Positions 34,576 to 43,693 of a DNA stretch of 64,000 nucleotides are shown here, piece by piece. The stretch is taken from NCBI GenBank assembly GCA_022841325.1, contig JALHRS010000002.1, positions 1 to 64,000 on the forward strand, given 5' to 3'. The notes beneath the pieces are model-generated. The model was not told where the DNA came from, did not search any database, and saw nothing but the letters and a program-made list of their open reading frames with translations. This DNA comes from Lysobacterales bacterium (GTDB lineage: Bacteria > Pseudomonadota > Gammaproteobacteria > Xanthomonadales > SZUA-5). The stretch's first letter is position 1. Every line of letters begins with the position of its first letter. Made by a program: the position numbers and the translations under genes.

Positions 34576-35205
34576 CTAGTTGGTGGAAAGTGTGAGTTTG
34601 CGTTCATATGCCTTATTGCCCAGCTCAAAGTGCACTGAAACCTGAAGATCCAGTTCTTCCGGGTTTCGAATGACTATCGTGCCAAAACCGGCAGCGTCAA
34701 TTGCAATAGGATTCTTACGGTTTCCGTTTCCTGATTCCCACCAAGCCGCCGTCACCTCTGGCGCAAACGCGATCGACAACACATTGGCGGCGCCGGACTT
34801 GAGCACGACGGGTGTTGTCGCCGCATTAGAGCGGGATACATCCAGCATGGCCGCATATGCTGTTTCCACCGGCGCTACATCGCGGTAGAGCAGCGCTCCT
34901 GAAATCGCGGCTCCTGTGATCGACGCGGCCGCTGCCAACGGCAACCAGCGCAGGCTGGATCGCAGCGCGTTGGTCGGTGTTGGCGCTTTGCCATAAAGCT
35001 CGTCCGCTGTTGGGGTTGTGATGGAAGTCAGGGCCTCGCGCACAGCCTCGTCGGCCTCGAGTTCCTCGATCAGCTGGGGTCGATCCAGCAGGTAGGCCTC
35101 GAACCAGTTGCGTTCCTCGTCCGTAAGCTCGCGATCGAGATAGCGATCCATCCAGGCACGCTCCAGCCAGTTGGGCATGGTGTCGGTGGGGTGATACGCG
35201 GTCAC
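34576..35205 (-). CDS. membrane anti-sigma factor-like protein
   Basis: 209 residues. The cytoplasmic N-terminus (LDRELTDEERNWFEAYLLDR) is the helix pattern of anti-sigma domains that have lost the zinc Cys/His residues. One membrane segment follows (WLPLAAAASITGAAISGALL), then a periplasmic beta domain of about 100 residues. It should hold the sigma factor encoded just upstream (112-nt gap) at the membrane and release it on an envelope signal. ATG codons at 35205 and 35178 are possible starts. Confidence 0.8.
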   Translation of the reverse strand: MTAYHPTDTMPNWLERAWMDRYLDRELTDEERNWFEAYLLDRPQLIEELEADEAVREALTSITTPTADELYGKAPTPTNALRSSLRWLPLAAAASITGAAISGALLYRDVAPVETAYAAMLDVSRSNAATTPVVLKSGAANVLSIAFAPEVTAAWWESGNGNRKNPIAIDAAGFGTIVIRNPEELDLQVSVHFELGNKAYERKLTLSTN

Positions 35206-35317
35206 AGGCAGTGCTTCCTCTTCGATGCGTTCCCCTGCTCCAAAGGAGTGCCAAAGGACGCGGTTGTCTCAGCAGCGAGGTGATGAAAAGTAAAAGTGAT
35301 GTGTGCCCGAGCACGCA

Positions 35318-35908
35318 TCAACTTGGTATCTGCAGTTCGCGTGGGCCACGATTCTTGATGACCTCGCGCAATCGCATGCGTGCCCGGTTGACGATCTTGC
35401 GGAAGTTCGATTCCTCTATCTCCAGAGTCAGGCACACTTCTTCGCGGGTTTCTTCCAGCAGATAGAAACGCCGCAACAATTCGCGATCCCGGGCGACCGG
35501 CAACTCCGCTAGCAACTCGCGCACGCACGCATTGCGTATTCGGCGAGCCTGGACTTCATCCGGCGGATCTTCGCTTGCCAGGGTTTCGGTATCGATCTCG
35601 GCACTGGACTGCCAGCGTGACTGCGTCCGGTACCACGAGGTGCAGGCGTTGCGGATGCTCAGCTGAAGATAGTGAGGAAGGGCTCTGGGGTCATCGATTC
35701 TGCGATCGCGCAGGCGCTGCAGCAGGTCCATCAGCACGTTCTGTACGATGTCTTCGACTTGCGGCTCGTTGGGGCGGCAATGCCGTCTCGCCACCGCGCA
35801 GGCAGCGCGGTAATAACGTTCAAAAAGCGCAGCCTCGGCGTCGCGATCACCCTTGCCGATGCGTTCGGCAATTGCCGCCAGATCGGTAGCCAGATCAGTG
35901 GTTTCCAT
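35318..35908 (-). CDS. ECF-type RNA polymerase sigma factor, head of the CHAT operon
   Basis: 196 residues with region 2 (EDIVQNVLMDLLQRL) and region 4 (LEETREEVCLTLEIEESNFR and the following NRARMRLREVI, a helix-turn-helix). No region 3, as in ECF factors. It is followed on the same strand by the anti-sigma factor, the cytoplasmic protease, the small beta protein and the TPR-CHAT protease, so it most likely controls this operon. Different from the kinase-linked sigma factors at 47898 and 58489. Confidence 0.9.
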   Translation of the reverse strand: METTDLATDLAAIAERIGKGDRDAEAALFERYYRAACAVARRHCRPNEPQVEDIVQNVLMDLLQRLRDRRIDDPRALPHYLQLSIRNACTSWYRTQSRWQSSAEIDTETLASEDPPDEVQARRIRNACVRELLAELPVARDRELLRRFYLLEETREEVCLTLEIEESNFRKIVNRARMRLREVIKNRGPRELQIPS

Positions 35909-36303
35909 CGGCAGCAGTCGTCCCCAAGGCCTTGATACCGAATGCTGAAGCTAGCATAGGCGCGTCACGAATCATTGCTGTTGTTCGTTGTTGCGACCTG
36001 GGGCTTTACCGGGCGATGGTCCGCAGCAGGCTCTCCAGGCCGCTGTCAGTCGGATTGTCGGCTGGAACCAGCGGGAGGGCGCGCAAGCATCATCTTGTCG
36101 GCACGCTCAGCTTGGCCTGCGCTTCCAGGGCCAGCGCGATCAGAACGAGGGCCAGCGCCGGGCGGATCAGCTTTCGCAGTCGTTCTGACACAGGTGCGCT
36201 CCAGGGCAATGACTGCCGCTCAGCGTACCCGAGCAAGGGTGAAGACCGCTCGGTGTGGCCCTGGCTCTTGCCGCGATGTTGGACCCGGAAGCCCGGCCAC
36301 TGC

Positions 36304-36330
36304 GCCGGCGGACCCGGAAGGTCCGCCGGC
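36304..36330 (-). terminator. 11-bp hairpin after the lysyl-endopeptidase-like gene
   Basis: Perfect stem GCCGGCGGACC / GGTCCGCCGGC with a 5-nt loop, 10 nt after the stop. No T-run, so it may instead protect the 3' end. The remainder of the 431-nt gap 35909-36339 holds no convincing gene; a minus-strand frame at 36090-36335 with one hydrophobic stretch is doubtful. Confidence 0.5.
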
Positions 36331-36339
36331 GGCATGGGC

Positions 36340-38034
36340 TCAGAACTGCAGGGTCCAGGCGTCTATGTAGCCGACATCGCCAGCGGCATTGTCATTCACC
36401 CGCAACTTCCAGACACCATTGGCCACTGATGCCGAGGCGTTGACGATCGAGACCTTGTACAGGTTGTCTTCGCCGGCACCGGTGCGGTTGTGCAGAGTGA
36501 AAATGCTGCCATTCGGCGCCACCAGATCCACCTTCAGATCGCCGACGTAGGTATGGACGATACGGGTGGTGACGCTGAGCGTGGTCGGTGCATTGCCAGT
36601 GCGACCGGAAACCGTGATCGCGCTCTCGACCGTGGCGTTGTCGCTGATCGTGATGTCCGTGGTGTTCTGGAAATGGCCGGTCAGTCGGTAGCCGGCGCGC
36701 GTGGTGGCCCCGGTGTTGCCCGGATCCAGCCAGTTGCTGAGACGCGTGGAACTGGTGCCGCCACCGGTCCAGGACACCGACAGGCGACCGTAGTAGTCCG
36801 ACAGGGTATTGCCGCAGGCGGCGGAACCGCCATGCAACTGGCCAACCAGCAGCTTGTTCTGGCTCCACAGCCCCGATCCCGACGAGCCGCCTTCGGTGGT
36901 GCCCGATTCCCAGTTGCCCACGCGCCAGTGCGTCGTGCCTGAGGCGCCGCCATAGCCGCTGGTGGTCACTGCGTTGTTGTCGACGGAGAAGCGCTTCTCG
37001 TGGCCGGCAGGATGGTGGATGCCGCGCGCCGATGTGGGCGCGGTGCCGGAGCGATCCCAGCCGGACCAATAGGGACTGGCGGCCGCCGGAACATTGGTGG
37101 ACAGCTGCAGCAGGGTGAAGTCGCTGGCGGCATTGGTGGCTCGCAGGGTCGAGCCGGACTGGCTGTGCGAAGCGATGGTCTTGGACAAGGCCGTGCCGCT
37201 GGTGCTGGTGGCGCGGCAATTGGCGCCCTGGTAGTTCCAGTAGACGACGATGGTGCTGGCGACCGTCTGCGTGCTCATGCAGTGGTTGGCCGTGAGGAAA
37301 TAGGGCGTGGCGGTGACCCCGGTATTGGCCATCAGCGTGCCGGTACAGACATAGGAGCTGCCGCCGGAGCTGAAGGTGTATTGACCCACCGAACTCATCT
37401 GGTCGTGCCAGCCATTGCCGGTGGCACAGGCCGTGTCGATGTTGCACGAGCCGGATTTCTGGCCTGCTTCGGCCTGCTCGAACAGCCCGCGATAGCCGTG
37501 CGTGACCGATCCGATCGCCAGTTCCGCCTGGGCGCGCTTGGTGCTCGGCACGCGCAACTCCAGCGTGGCTCGCTCGCCGGACACATAGGGCGACCAGTAG
37601 CTGCCGGAGCCGAGCTGCTCGGGCGTGATGACGCGCTCGTTGTCCTTGCCCGTGCCGCGGATGGTCAGCGTGGCGCCCTGCGGCAGGCGCAGCTTGGTGA
37701 ACTCGAAATCCAGCGATTTCGCTGCCGGAGAGATCAGCTCGAACTGCCACACAGCGAAACCGTCGCCGCCATTTCGCCACTCGCCGAAGCCCTTGCTGCC
37801 AAGGCGCATCCCGGCGACTGGTATCTGCACACCGTAGCGATATGGACCACCGCTGGACTTGGCATCGTCGAGCAGCAACTTGGAGACATCCGGAGACGGC
37901 AGTACCACCGCGCGCCCCAGTGCAAATGCATCATCCACGCCTTCAACGGAACGCGCCTGGGCGCTGCCCAGGGCCAGCAACAAGGCAGCTCCCAGCGGAG
38001 CCAGCAACGTCAATCCTGAAACCCGCATTTTCAT
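36340..38034 (-). CDS. secreted lysyl-endopeptidase-like serine protease with P-domain
   Basis: 564 residues from the ATG at 38034 (ATG at 38028 also possible; GGGGGA upstream). Signal peptide, then a propeptide of about 180 residues, then a trypsin-fold domain of the Achromobacter protease I / lysyl endopeptidase type: PYFLTANHCM (His), SDFTLLQL (Asp), EGGSSGSGLW (Ser) and several paired cysteines (CNIDTAC). The last about 95 residues (DITISDNATVESAITVSG ... VGYIDAWTLQF) are a proprotein-convertase P-domain, often cleaved off secreted gammaproteobacterial proteases. Likely an extracellular proteolytic enzyme; Lys specificity cannot be confirmed by eye. Confidence 0.92.
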   Translation of the reverse strand: MKMRVSGLTLLAPLGAALLLALGSAQARSVEGVDDAFALGRAVVLPSPDVSKLLLDDAKSSGGPYRYGVQIPVAGMRLGSKGFGEWRNGGDGFAVWQFELISPAAKSLDFEFTKLRLPQGATLTIRGTGKDNERVITPEQLGSGSYWSPYVSGERATLELRVPSTKRAQAELAIGSVTHGYRGLFEQAEAGQKSGSCNIDTACATGNGWHDQMSSVGQYTFSSGGSSYVCTGTLMANTGVTATPYFLTANHCMSTQTVASTIVVYWNYQGANCRATSTSGTALSKTIASHSQSGSTLRATNAASDFTLLQLSTNVPAAASPYWSGWDRSGTAPTSARGIHHPAGHEKRFSVDNNAVTTSGYGGASGTTHWRVGNWESGTTEGGSSGSGLWSQNKLLVGQLHGGSAACGNTLSDYYGRLSVSWTGGGTSSTRLSNWLDPGNTGATTRAGYRLTGHFQNTTDITISDNATVESAITVSGRTGNAPTTLSVTTRIVHTYVGDLKVDLVAPNGSIFTLHNRTGAGEDNLYKVSIVNASASVANGVWKLRVNDNAAGDVGYIDAWTLQF

Positions 38035-38228
38035 ATCCCCCAATTCATGGTAATTCGCCCCGGTCATCGCGATCTGCAGCGGTCGGACCCCTCCGATCGC
38101 ATGCACGACATCAGCCAGGCCGCGCCGGTATCGGGCGACTGTCTGCTGTACTCACGAGTGCGCCGCCCGAGCCGGGCGGCGTCGCCATAAAGTATGGCCA
38201 GCAGCCCCGGCGGTCAATAGGGATATGA

Positions 38229-38260
38229 GGATAAATAATTGTTTCTAAAGAAATTAATGC
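38229..38260 (-). promoter_or_regulatory. AT-rich promoter region of the secreted protease gene
   Basis: A marked AT-rich island in GC-rich surroundings, about 200 nt upstream of the protease start, containing the palindrome TTTCT-AA-AGAAA (38242-38253). Probable site of promoter and/or operator; exact -35/-10 boxes are not assigned. The rest of the 366-nt gap 38035-38400 shows nothing else. Confidence 0.35.
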
Positions 38261-38400
38261 CGCGATGCAACATTCCCGCAGCGCCGGCCGCGGCTGTGCC
38301 AGGAGCGACCCGGTCCCCGGCATAGTTGGCGTCTGGCGCCGAAGCCCGTGGCTCGATCAAGGCGGATGCCCGCAGCCGTTCCCCACCCTGCGTCCCCGCT

Positions 38401-40026
38401 TCATACAAACATCGAGCGCACCAGTTCCTGGTTGCTGTGGCCGCCGGCGGGGCACCAGTCGGCCGCCAGGTTCCAGGTCCACAGGTGCGCCAGCGCATTG
38501 ACGGCGATGGCATCCAGTTTCAGCTGGGTGAAGGTGTTGTACAGCGGAAAGGCACCGAGTCCGGCGATGTCGATCGCGGCCTTGGCTTCGAAGCTGAGCT
38601 GCTTCCAGAAGGCCTCGACATGGTCGTTGTACATCCACAGCACGTCCACCGTGCGCCCACCGCGGATGCCATACCAGTCGTTGTCGAGCAGCGGCAGGCT
38701 GAGCTTCACGACCACCGGCTCGCCCTTGCTGCGCCTGTCCCACAGGGCCTGCTGCAGATCGGCGAAGGCGCTGGTCGGGAACACCTGGTTGTGGCGGTAG
38801 AGGCGCACCGGGCCGCTGCCGGGATCGCGGTTGTAGGGCACATAGCCCTTGCCGCGTACATAGGGCTGCAGGCCGAACAGCGGCGGCAGATCGCTGGAGA
38901 CCACGATCTGGCCATCCTCCATGCGGATGCCTTCATCGGTGTTGATGCCGACCAGCACGCCTGAAACGCCGCGCGCGAGCATGGCGTTGAGGCCCAGATT
39001 CTCGAGGCTCCCGCCGTCGGCAAAGCGGTAGGTGCGGGTTGCCACCGAAGCACGATTGGCAATCGGGAAGTAGCTGTAGCGCGGCACCAGGCCTTCGAAT
39101 TCCGGATGCTGCTCCTCGAACTCCTGGGCAAAGGCAGCGCTGCTGCAGCCGGCGATATCGGCCAGCGTGAAGGGTCTGGCCGGGGCCGTGACCGCGACCT
39201 CGCCCGCTGCGGTGTCCTTCTCGTACACGGCATTCATGGCCAGCGACTCGACCAGCCCGCCGCCGATGGTGGCGGCATGGCCGGTCGCGGGGAAAGGCTG
39301 GCGCACCCCGAGCATGAAGTTGGCCTCGAAGGGCACCAGGTCCGCGCTGGTGCTGTCATCGATGAAGATGGCGGTGTTGAAGACCATGAACGGACGCTTG
39401 CGCTGCACCGTGTAGAAGTCAGTGACGCGCAAGCCCGGGTTGTGCGCCAGGGTGCTGTTGGGCAGCTGCAGATAGGCCTCGGTCCAGCTGAAGTAATGGG
39501 CGTCGAAATGCTGCGCCGCTGGATCGGGGTGCCACAGGCCGTAGGGGCGCAGCACGCTGTGGCCGATCAGGCCCTGCCACAGATCGCTGGTCGGATAGCC
39601 CCATTCCTCGCGTAGTTTCAGTATTTCAGCAACATCGCGCAGCAAGCCGAGATTGCCCGGTACCCGGCCGAGGCTGTTGCGGCTCAGTTGGTCGAGTGCG
39701 TAGGGCAGCTGGCCGGTGACGGTGAGCTGGCCGGGGTCGAGCACCGGTGTGCCCAGAAAATCGGCATCGCTGATAGTGGCCGGTAGATAGGTGTACAGCG
39801 TGTTCGCCCAGGTTCCGCCCGAGACCGAGGAAATGGCGAAGACCTGATCCATCAGCCCCAGATGATCCAGCGCCCGTAGCTGCCCCATGGCGCAACTCAG
39901 CGCGCGTGAGCCGCCGCCGGACAGGCACAAGCCCACGCTGCGCGGTGGCGCGCTCAGATCGGGCGCCAGCGCTGAGCGGGTGACCGAGGGCAAGGGCAGG
40001 ATGGAGGCTTGCAGGGTCTTCGGCAT
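38401..40026 (-). CDS. patatin/cytosolic phospholipase A2-like lipase
   Basis: 541 residues from the ATG at 40026 (GAGGAAG upstream). The N-terminal oxyanion loop GLCLSGGGSRALSCAMG (from residue 32) and the nucleophile elbow ISSVSGGTW (Ser69) with FADGGSLENLGLNAM, the catalytic Asp motif, define a patatin/cPLA2-type Ser-Asp dyad hydrolase. A GCSSAAFAQEFEE segment lies between, as in the cPLA2-like group. No signal peptide, so cytoplasmic or released by other routes. Acts on acyl esters of phospholipids or similar lipids. Follows the CorC-like gene on the same strand with an 84-nt gap. Confidence 0.88.
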   Translation of the reverse strand: MPKTLQASILPLPSVTRSALAPDLSAPPRSVGLCLSGGGSRALSCAMGQLRALDHLGLMDQVFAISSVSGGTWANTLYTYLPATISDADFLGTPVLDPGQLTVTGQLPYALDQLSRNSLGRVPGNLGLLRDVAEILKLREEWGYPTSDLWQGLIGHSVLRPYGLWHPDPAAQHFDAHYFSWTEAYLQLPNSTLAHNPGLRVTDFYTVQRKRPFMVFNTAIFIDDSTSADLVPFEANFMLGVRQPFPATGHAATIGGGLVESLAMNAVYEKDTAAGEVAVTAPARPFTLADIAGCSSAAFAQEFEEQHPEFEGLVPRYSYFPIANRASVATRTYRFADGGSLENLGLNAMLARGVSGVLVGINTDEGIRMEDGQIVVSSDLPPLFGLQPYVRGKGYVPYNRDPGSGPVRLYRHNQVFPTSAFADLQQALWDRRSKGEPVVVKLSLPLLDNDWYGIRGGRTVDVLWMYNDHVEAFWKQLSFEAKAAIDIAGLGAFPLYNTFTQLKLDAIAVNALAHLWTWNLAADWCPAGGHSNQELVRSMFV

Positions 40027-40110
40027 GGCGCTTCCTCGCTGGTGTGGGCGACGTCTGCATGACAAAGGGCGCGAGGGCGGCAAATGTCTCAGTCGCGTGC
40101 GAGGTCGCTG

Positions 40111-41376
40111 CTAATCCTCGCTCTCGGGCGCCACCACCCGCACCCGGCGCACCACGTTGTCGCGGACTTCCTGGATGTCCATCTGGTAGCCATCGATTTC
40201 CAGCGCTTCGCCGGGTGTGGGCAGATGTTCGAGCATGGCCACGATCAGTCCACTCAGGGTACGGGCGGCTTCGGTGGGCAGTTCCCATTGCAGACGGCGG
40301 TTGAGGCTGTGCACCGGGATGCGGCCGTCGATCAGCAGGCTGCCGTCGGCTTCGAAATGGATGTGGCGGGTGTCCTGTTTGGGTGCCGTGGTGAACTCAC
40401 CGACGATCTCTTCGAGGATGTCGGCCACCGTGACCAGGCCCTGCAGCGAACCGTATTCGTCGATGACCAGCGCCGAGCGTCGCTGCTGGCGCTGGAAGGC
40501 CACCAGCTGCTGGGTCAGATTGGTACCTTCGGGCACGTAGTAGGGCGTGCGCATGCGCTTTTCGATGAGCTCGGCGTCGATGGCCTGGAGCTGACTGAGA
40601 TCGAGCAGATTGCGCAGATTGAGGATGCCGACCACATTGTCGATCTTGCCGCGATAGACCACGGCGCGGCTGTAGGGGAAGTCCTTCAGGGCTTCACGCA
40701 ACTCCTCGGCGCTGTCGTCCAGATCAATGCCCTTGATCTCGGTGCGCGGCACCATGATGTCGTCGATCATGGCCTCTTCCAGCGCCAGGATGTTCAGCAG
40801 CATGTGCCGGTGACTTTCCGGGATCAGGCCGCCTTCCTCGCGCAGCACGCTGCGCAGCTCGTCCTGCGACAGGGTCTGATCCGACCGCCCGCCGCCGCGG
40901 TGACCAAACAGGCGCATCACCCAACCGGCGAGCACATTGATCAGTCGCACCACCGGATAAAAAACCCGCAACATGGGATACAGCACATAGGCAGCCGGCA
41001 GCGCGATGCGCTCGGGATGCAAGGCCGCATAGGTCTTGGGCGCCACTTCCGAGAAGATCAGCACCACCACGGTCAGAAAGGCGGTGCCGATCAGCACGCC
41101 GGCCTCACCGGCGATGCGCACCGCAGCGATGGTGGCTATGGCCGAGGCCAGGATATTGACGAAGTTGTTGCCGAGCAGGATCAGCCCGATCAGACGTTCC
41201 GGGTGATGCAGCAGCTGCTGCGCCAGCTTGGCGCCGCGGTTGCCGTCGCGGGCCAGGTGCAGCAGCCGGAAACGGCTGATGGACATCAGCGCCGTCTCTG
41301 AACTGGAGAAGAAGGCCGAGCAGATCAGCAGAACGACCAGTGCCGCGAACAGCAGGGATAAGGGAAGATCAATCAT
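40111..41376 (-). CDS. HlyC/CorC (CNNM/YfjD-like) transporter
   Basis: 421 residues: a DUF21/CNNM membrane domain of about 190 residues (starting AFFSSSETALMSISRFRL, and LIFSEVAPKTYAAL), a CBS pair (IMVPRTEIKGIDLDD ... SALVIDEYGSLQGLVTVADI) and a CorC_HlyC C-terminal domain (GRIPVHSLNRRLQW). Family members are implicated in Mg2+/Co2+ movement across the inner membrane and regulation by nucleotides bound to CBS. Lies 38 nt after the mechanosensitive channel gene and is probably cotranscribed with it. Confidence 0.93.
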   Translation of the reverse strand: MIDLPLSLLFAALVVLLICSAFFSSSETALMSISRFRLLHLARDGNRGAKLAQQLLHHPERLIGLILLGNNFVNILASAIATIAAVRIAGEAGVLIGTAFLTVVVLIFSEVAPKTYAALHPERIALPAAYVLYPMLRVFYPVVRLINVLAGWVMRLFGHRGGGRSDQTLSQDELRSVLREEGGLIPESHRHMLLNILALEEAMIDDIMVPRTEIKGIDLDDSAEELREALKDFPYSRAVVYRGKIDNVVGILNLRNLLDLSQLQAIDAELIEKRMRTPYYVPEGTNLTQQLVAFQRQQRRSALVIDEYGSLQGLVTVADILEEIVGEFTTAPKQDTRHIHFEADGSLLIDGRIPVHSLNRRLQWELPTEAARTLSGLIVAMLEHLPTPGEALEIDGYQMDIQEVRDNVVRRVRVVAPESED

Positions 41377-41414
41377 CGCCGGTTGAGCGGAGGTAATCGG
41401 CAGAGTCTATCGGA

Positions 41415-43532
41415 TCAGGAGCGCGTCGATGGATCCGGCTCCGGATCCTTCGACTTCGGCAGCTCCGCCAGGGCGTCGTCGAGCGCGTCGTTACCACCCA
41501 GTTCGCGGCGTTCCGACTTGCTCAGCGTGGGGTCGCGCTTCGGTTCCTTGGGGGCCTTGGGTGGTTTGGTGCGGCCCTGCCACAATGATCTGGCCTCTTC
41601 CTGTTGGGTGCCGAACAGGCTGCGGACGTGCAGATCACGCTGCGGGAAGGGAATCTCGATGCCATAAGCGCGCAGGGCGTCCTCCAATGCCCAGTAATAG
41701 GCTGCCTGCACGGCGCCCGGGCGTTTGACGGCGTCGGCGGTCAGCCACACCACCAGCTCGAAGTCCAGAGAGCTGTCGCCAAAACCGACCAGCCAGACCT
41801 GGGCACGTCGGGGACCGCTGGTGGCAAAGGTGAAGGGCACGCCGGCCGCGGCTTCCAGCGCCGCCTTCTTGACCAGCTCCTTGTCCACACCATAGGCCAC
41901 GCCAAAAGGGATGCGCACGCGGCGGGTGATCTCGCGCAGCGTCCAGCTGGTGACCCGACCGTTCACGAACTCGGAATTGGGCACCAGGATGTCGATGTTG
42001 TCGTTGGTCGTGACCCGCGTGGCGCGGATGCTGATGTCGGTGACTTCGCCGGTCACGCCCGATTCCAGCTCGACGAAATCGCCGATCTTCAGACTGCGTT
42101 CGAACAGCAGGATCAGGCCGGAGATGAAATTGTTGACCACGGTCTGCAGGCCAAAACCGATGCCCACACCGAGGGCGCTGGCGAAGATGGCGATCTTGGT
42201 CAGGTCCAGGCCGATCGCCGCCAGGGCAACGCTGAAACCCAGCGCGATCATCAGGTAATGGGCGATGCGCCCGGCCGCGTAGAGCGCCGGGCGACTGACA
42301 TCGGGACGGCGTTGACCGTAGCGTTCGAGCGCCCGTCTGAACCAGTGCGACAGCAGCCAGGCAGCCAGCAGAATCGCGATCACCCGCAGCGTGCCGCCGA
42401 GCGTGATCGCGGCATTGCCGACCTCGAACAGCGGGTAGCCGAGCACTTGCCGGCTGGTACTGGAAACCGTGCTCCAGAAGGATCCGAGATCAGCCAGTCG
42501 CCGCTCCCAGAACGGCGTCTGCTGTTCCCAGATCTGGCTTTCGGTGGCCACCAGCCAGCGCAGCGCCGCCACTTTCTCGTCCACCTGACGCAGCTGCGCG
42601 CGCAGCTTCGGCAGGTCACGCTGTACCGTCTGCACGGTACGCCGATCGCTGCTGTCGGCGATCAGCGTCAGGCGCCGATCGGCCCGGGCATAGGCGCGCT
42701 CCAGTGCATCGACCGCCGGCAACAGGCCCTTCATGCGGGCGCGGCTCAGACTGGGCTCGGTGGCTTGCCCGGCGACCCGCAGTGCGACCTCGGCCTCGGC
42801 TTGCGACAGATGCTGCAGCAGCTTGCCTGCTGCCTGCGCGACCTCGCTGACCGACTGCAATCCGGACCAGGATGCGGGGTCGAAATCCTCCACCGCGCTG
42901 GCCGCAGTCTGGGTCCAGCCCTTGATCTCGTCCTTGCCCGGCTTGAGCTGCAGGGCGGCTGCATCGAGGAAGTCATTGACGGCGGTGAGACTGGCATCGG
43001 CTGCCAGCAGATCCTGGCGCAGGCGTTCGGCCTCGTGGTTTCGGGTCTGCGCCGACAGCGACTGTATCGTGGTCGACAGCGTGTCGGTGTCTGTAGGCAT
43101 GGTCGGCGTTGGCAGACGCTCCACCGTGTCGCGCAGCAGATCTCGCTCAGCGCGCAGCAGGCGACGCTTCTCGACCACGGCCAGCGCGCGCGAGACACTG
43201 GTCGGCAAACCCGGCAGATCTCCAACCGCGAAATCCCGGGCTGCCACCGCAAGCTCTTCCTTGAGCGCATCCAGCGCCAGACCCAGTTCCCTGAGCACGA
43301 CCGGATCGGCATCGACATGGCGTTCCAACAACTGCGCGCGCAGCTTCTCGACCTCGGCCGGGGTTTGCGGCTTGCCGCTGGGCTCGGTGGCCTCAACCTC
43401 GGCAGCCGGAGCGCTCCCGGTCAATTGGGCCAGGACTGGACCGGCCAGCATCAGGGCGAGAGCGAGGCAGAGGCTGCGGAGCAGCCAGTGGCTTGGGGGG
43501 GCAGGGACCGCAGCGGACGAGTTCGGAGTCAT
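41415..43532 (-). CDS. mechanosensitive channel, MscK/MscS-type with DUF3772-like periplasmic domain
   Basis: 705 residues: signal peptide, a long helical periplasmic domain (about 40-330), about four membrane segments and the MscS core: the pore-lining helix IFASALGVGIGFGLQTVVNN then FISGLILLFERSL, the beta domain (GDFVELESGVTGEVTDIS) and the cytoplasmic cage with VPNSEFVNGRVTSWT. The protein opens on membrane tension to release solutes in osmotic downshock. Extra acidic/basic C-terminal tail of about 60 residues. First gene of a run with the CorC-like gene and the lipase. Confidence 0.92.
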   Translation of the reverse strand: MTPNSSAAVPAPPSHWLLRSLCLALALMLAGPVLAQLTGSAPAAEVEATEPSGKPQTPAEVEKLRAQLLERHVDADPVVLRELGLALDALKEELAVAARDFAVGDLPGLPTSVSRALAVVEKRRLLRAERDLLRDTVERLPTPTMPTDTDTLSTTIQSLSAQTRNHEAERLRQDLLAADASLTAVNDFLDAAALQLKPGKDEIKGWTQTAASAVEDFDPASWSGLQSVSEVAQAAGKLLQHLSQAEAEVALRVAGQATEPSLSRARMKGLLPAVDALERAYARADRRLTLIADSSDRRTVQTVQRDLPKLRAQLRQVDEKVAALRWLVATESQIWEQQTPFWERRLADLGSFWSTVSSTSRQVLGYPLFEVGNAAITLGGTLRVIAILLAAWLLSHWFRRALERYGQRRPDVSRPALYAAGRIAHYLMIALGFSVALAAIGLDLTKIAIFASALGVGIGFGLQTVVNNFISGLILLFERSLKIGDFVELESGVTGEVTDISIRATRVTTNDNIDILVPNSEFVNGRVTSWTLREITRRVRIPFGVAYGVDKELVKKAALEAAAGVPFTFATSGPRRAQVWLVGFGDSSLDFELVVWLTADAVKRPGAVQAAYYWALEDALRAYGIEIPFPQRDLHVRSLFGTQQEEARSLWQGRTKPPKAPKEPKRDPTLSKSERRELGGNDALDDALAELPKSKDPEPDPSTRS

Positions 43533-43600
43533 GGCCTCAGCTTAGCCCAAGGCGGCACCACTTGCCCGCAAACGCCGAGATTCCACGCCTCCGCCTGCCT

Positions 43601-43670
43601 GTGGGAGCGGACTCTGTCCGCGATGGCATTCGGTAGTTGGCACCCGATCGCGGCTGAAGCCGCTCCCACC
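43601..43670. repeat. pair of REP-like units in inverted orientation
   Basis: GTGGGAGCGGACTCTGTCCG continuing to 43625 and, inverted, 43646-43670 (TCGCGGCTGAAGCCGCTCCC then ACC); the pair can fold into one large hairpin between the M3 peptidase stop and the channel gene. Same family as the array at 11153-11257. Confidence 0.75.
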
Positions 43671-43693
43671 GTCTCTGGGCAACGTCCCGGCAA

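Noticed and set aside
36090-36335. 81-codon minus-strand frame with a hydrophobic stretch in the gap after the secreted protease gene
   Set aside because: Overlaps the downstream hairpin, has no ribosome site and the stretch has no recognisable family.
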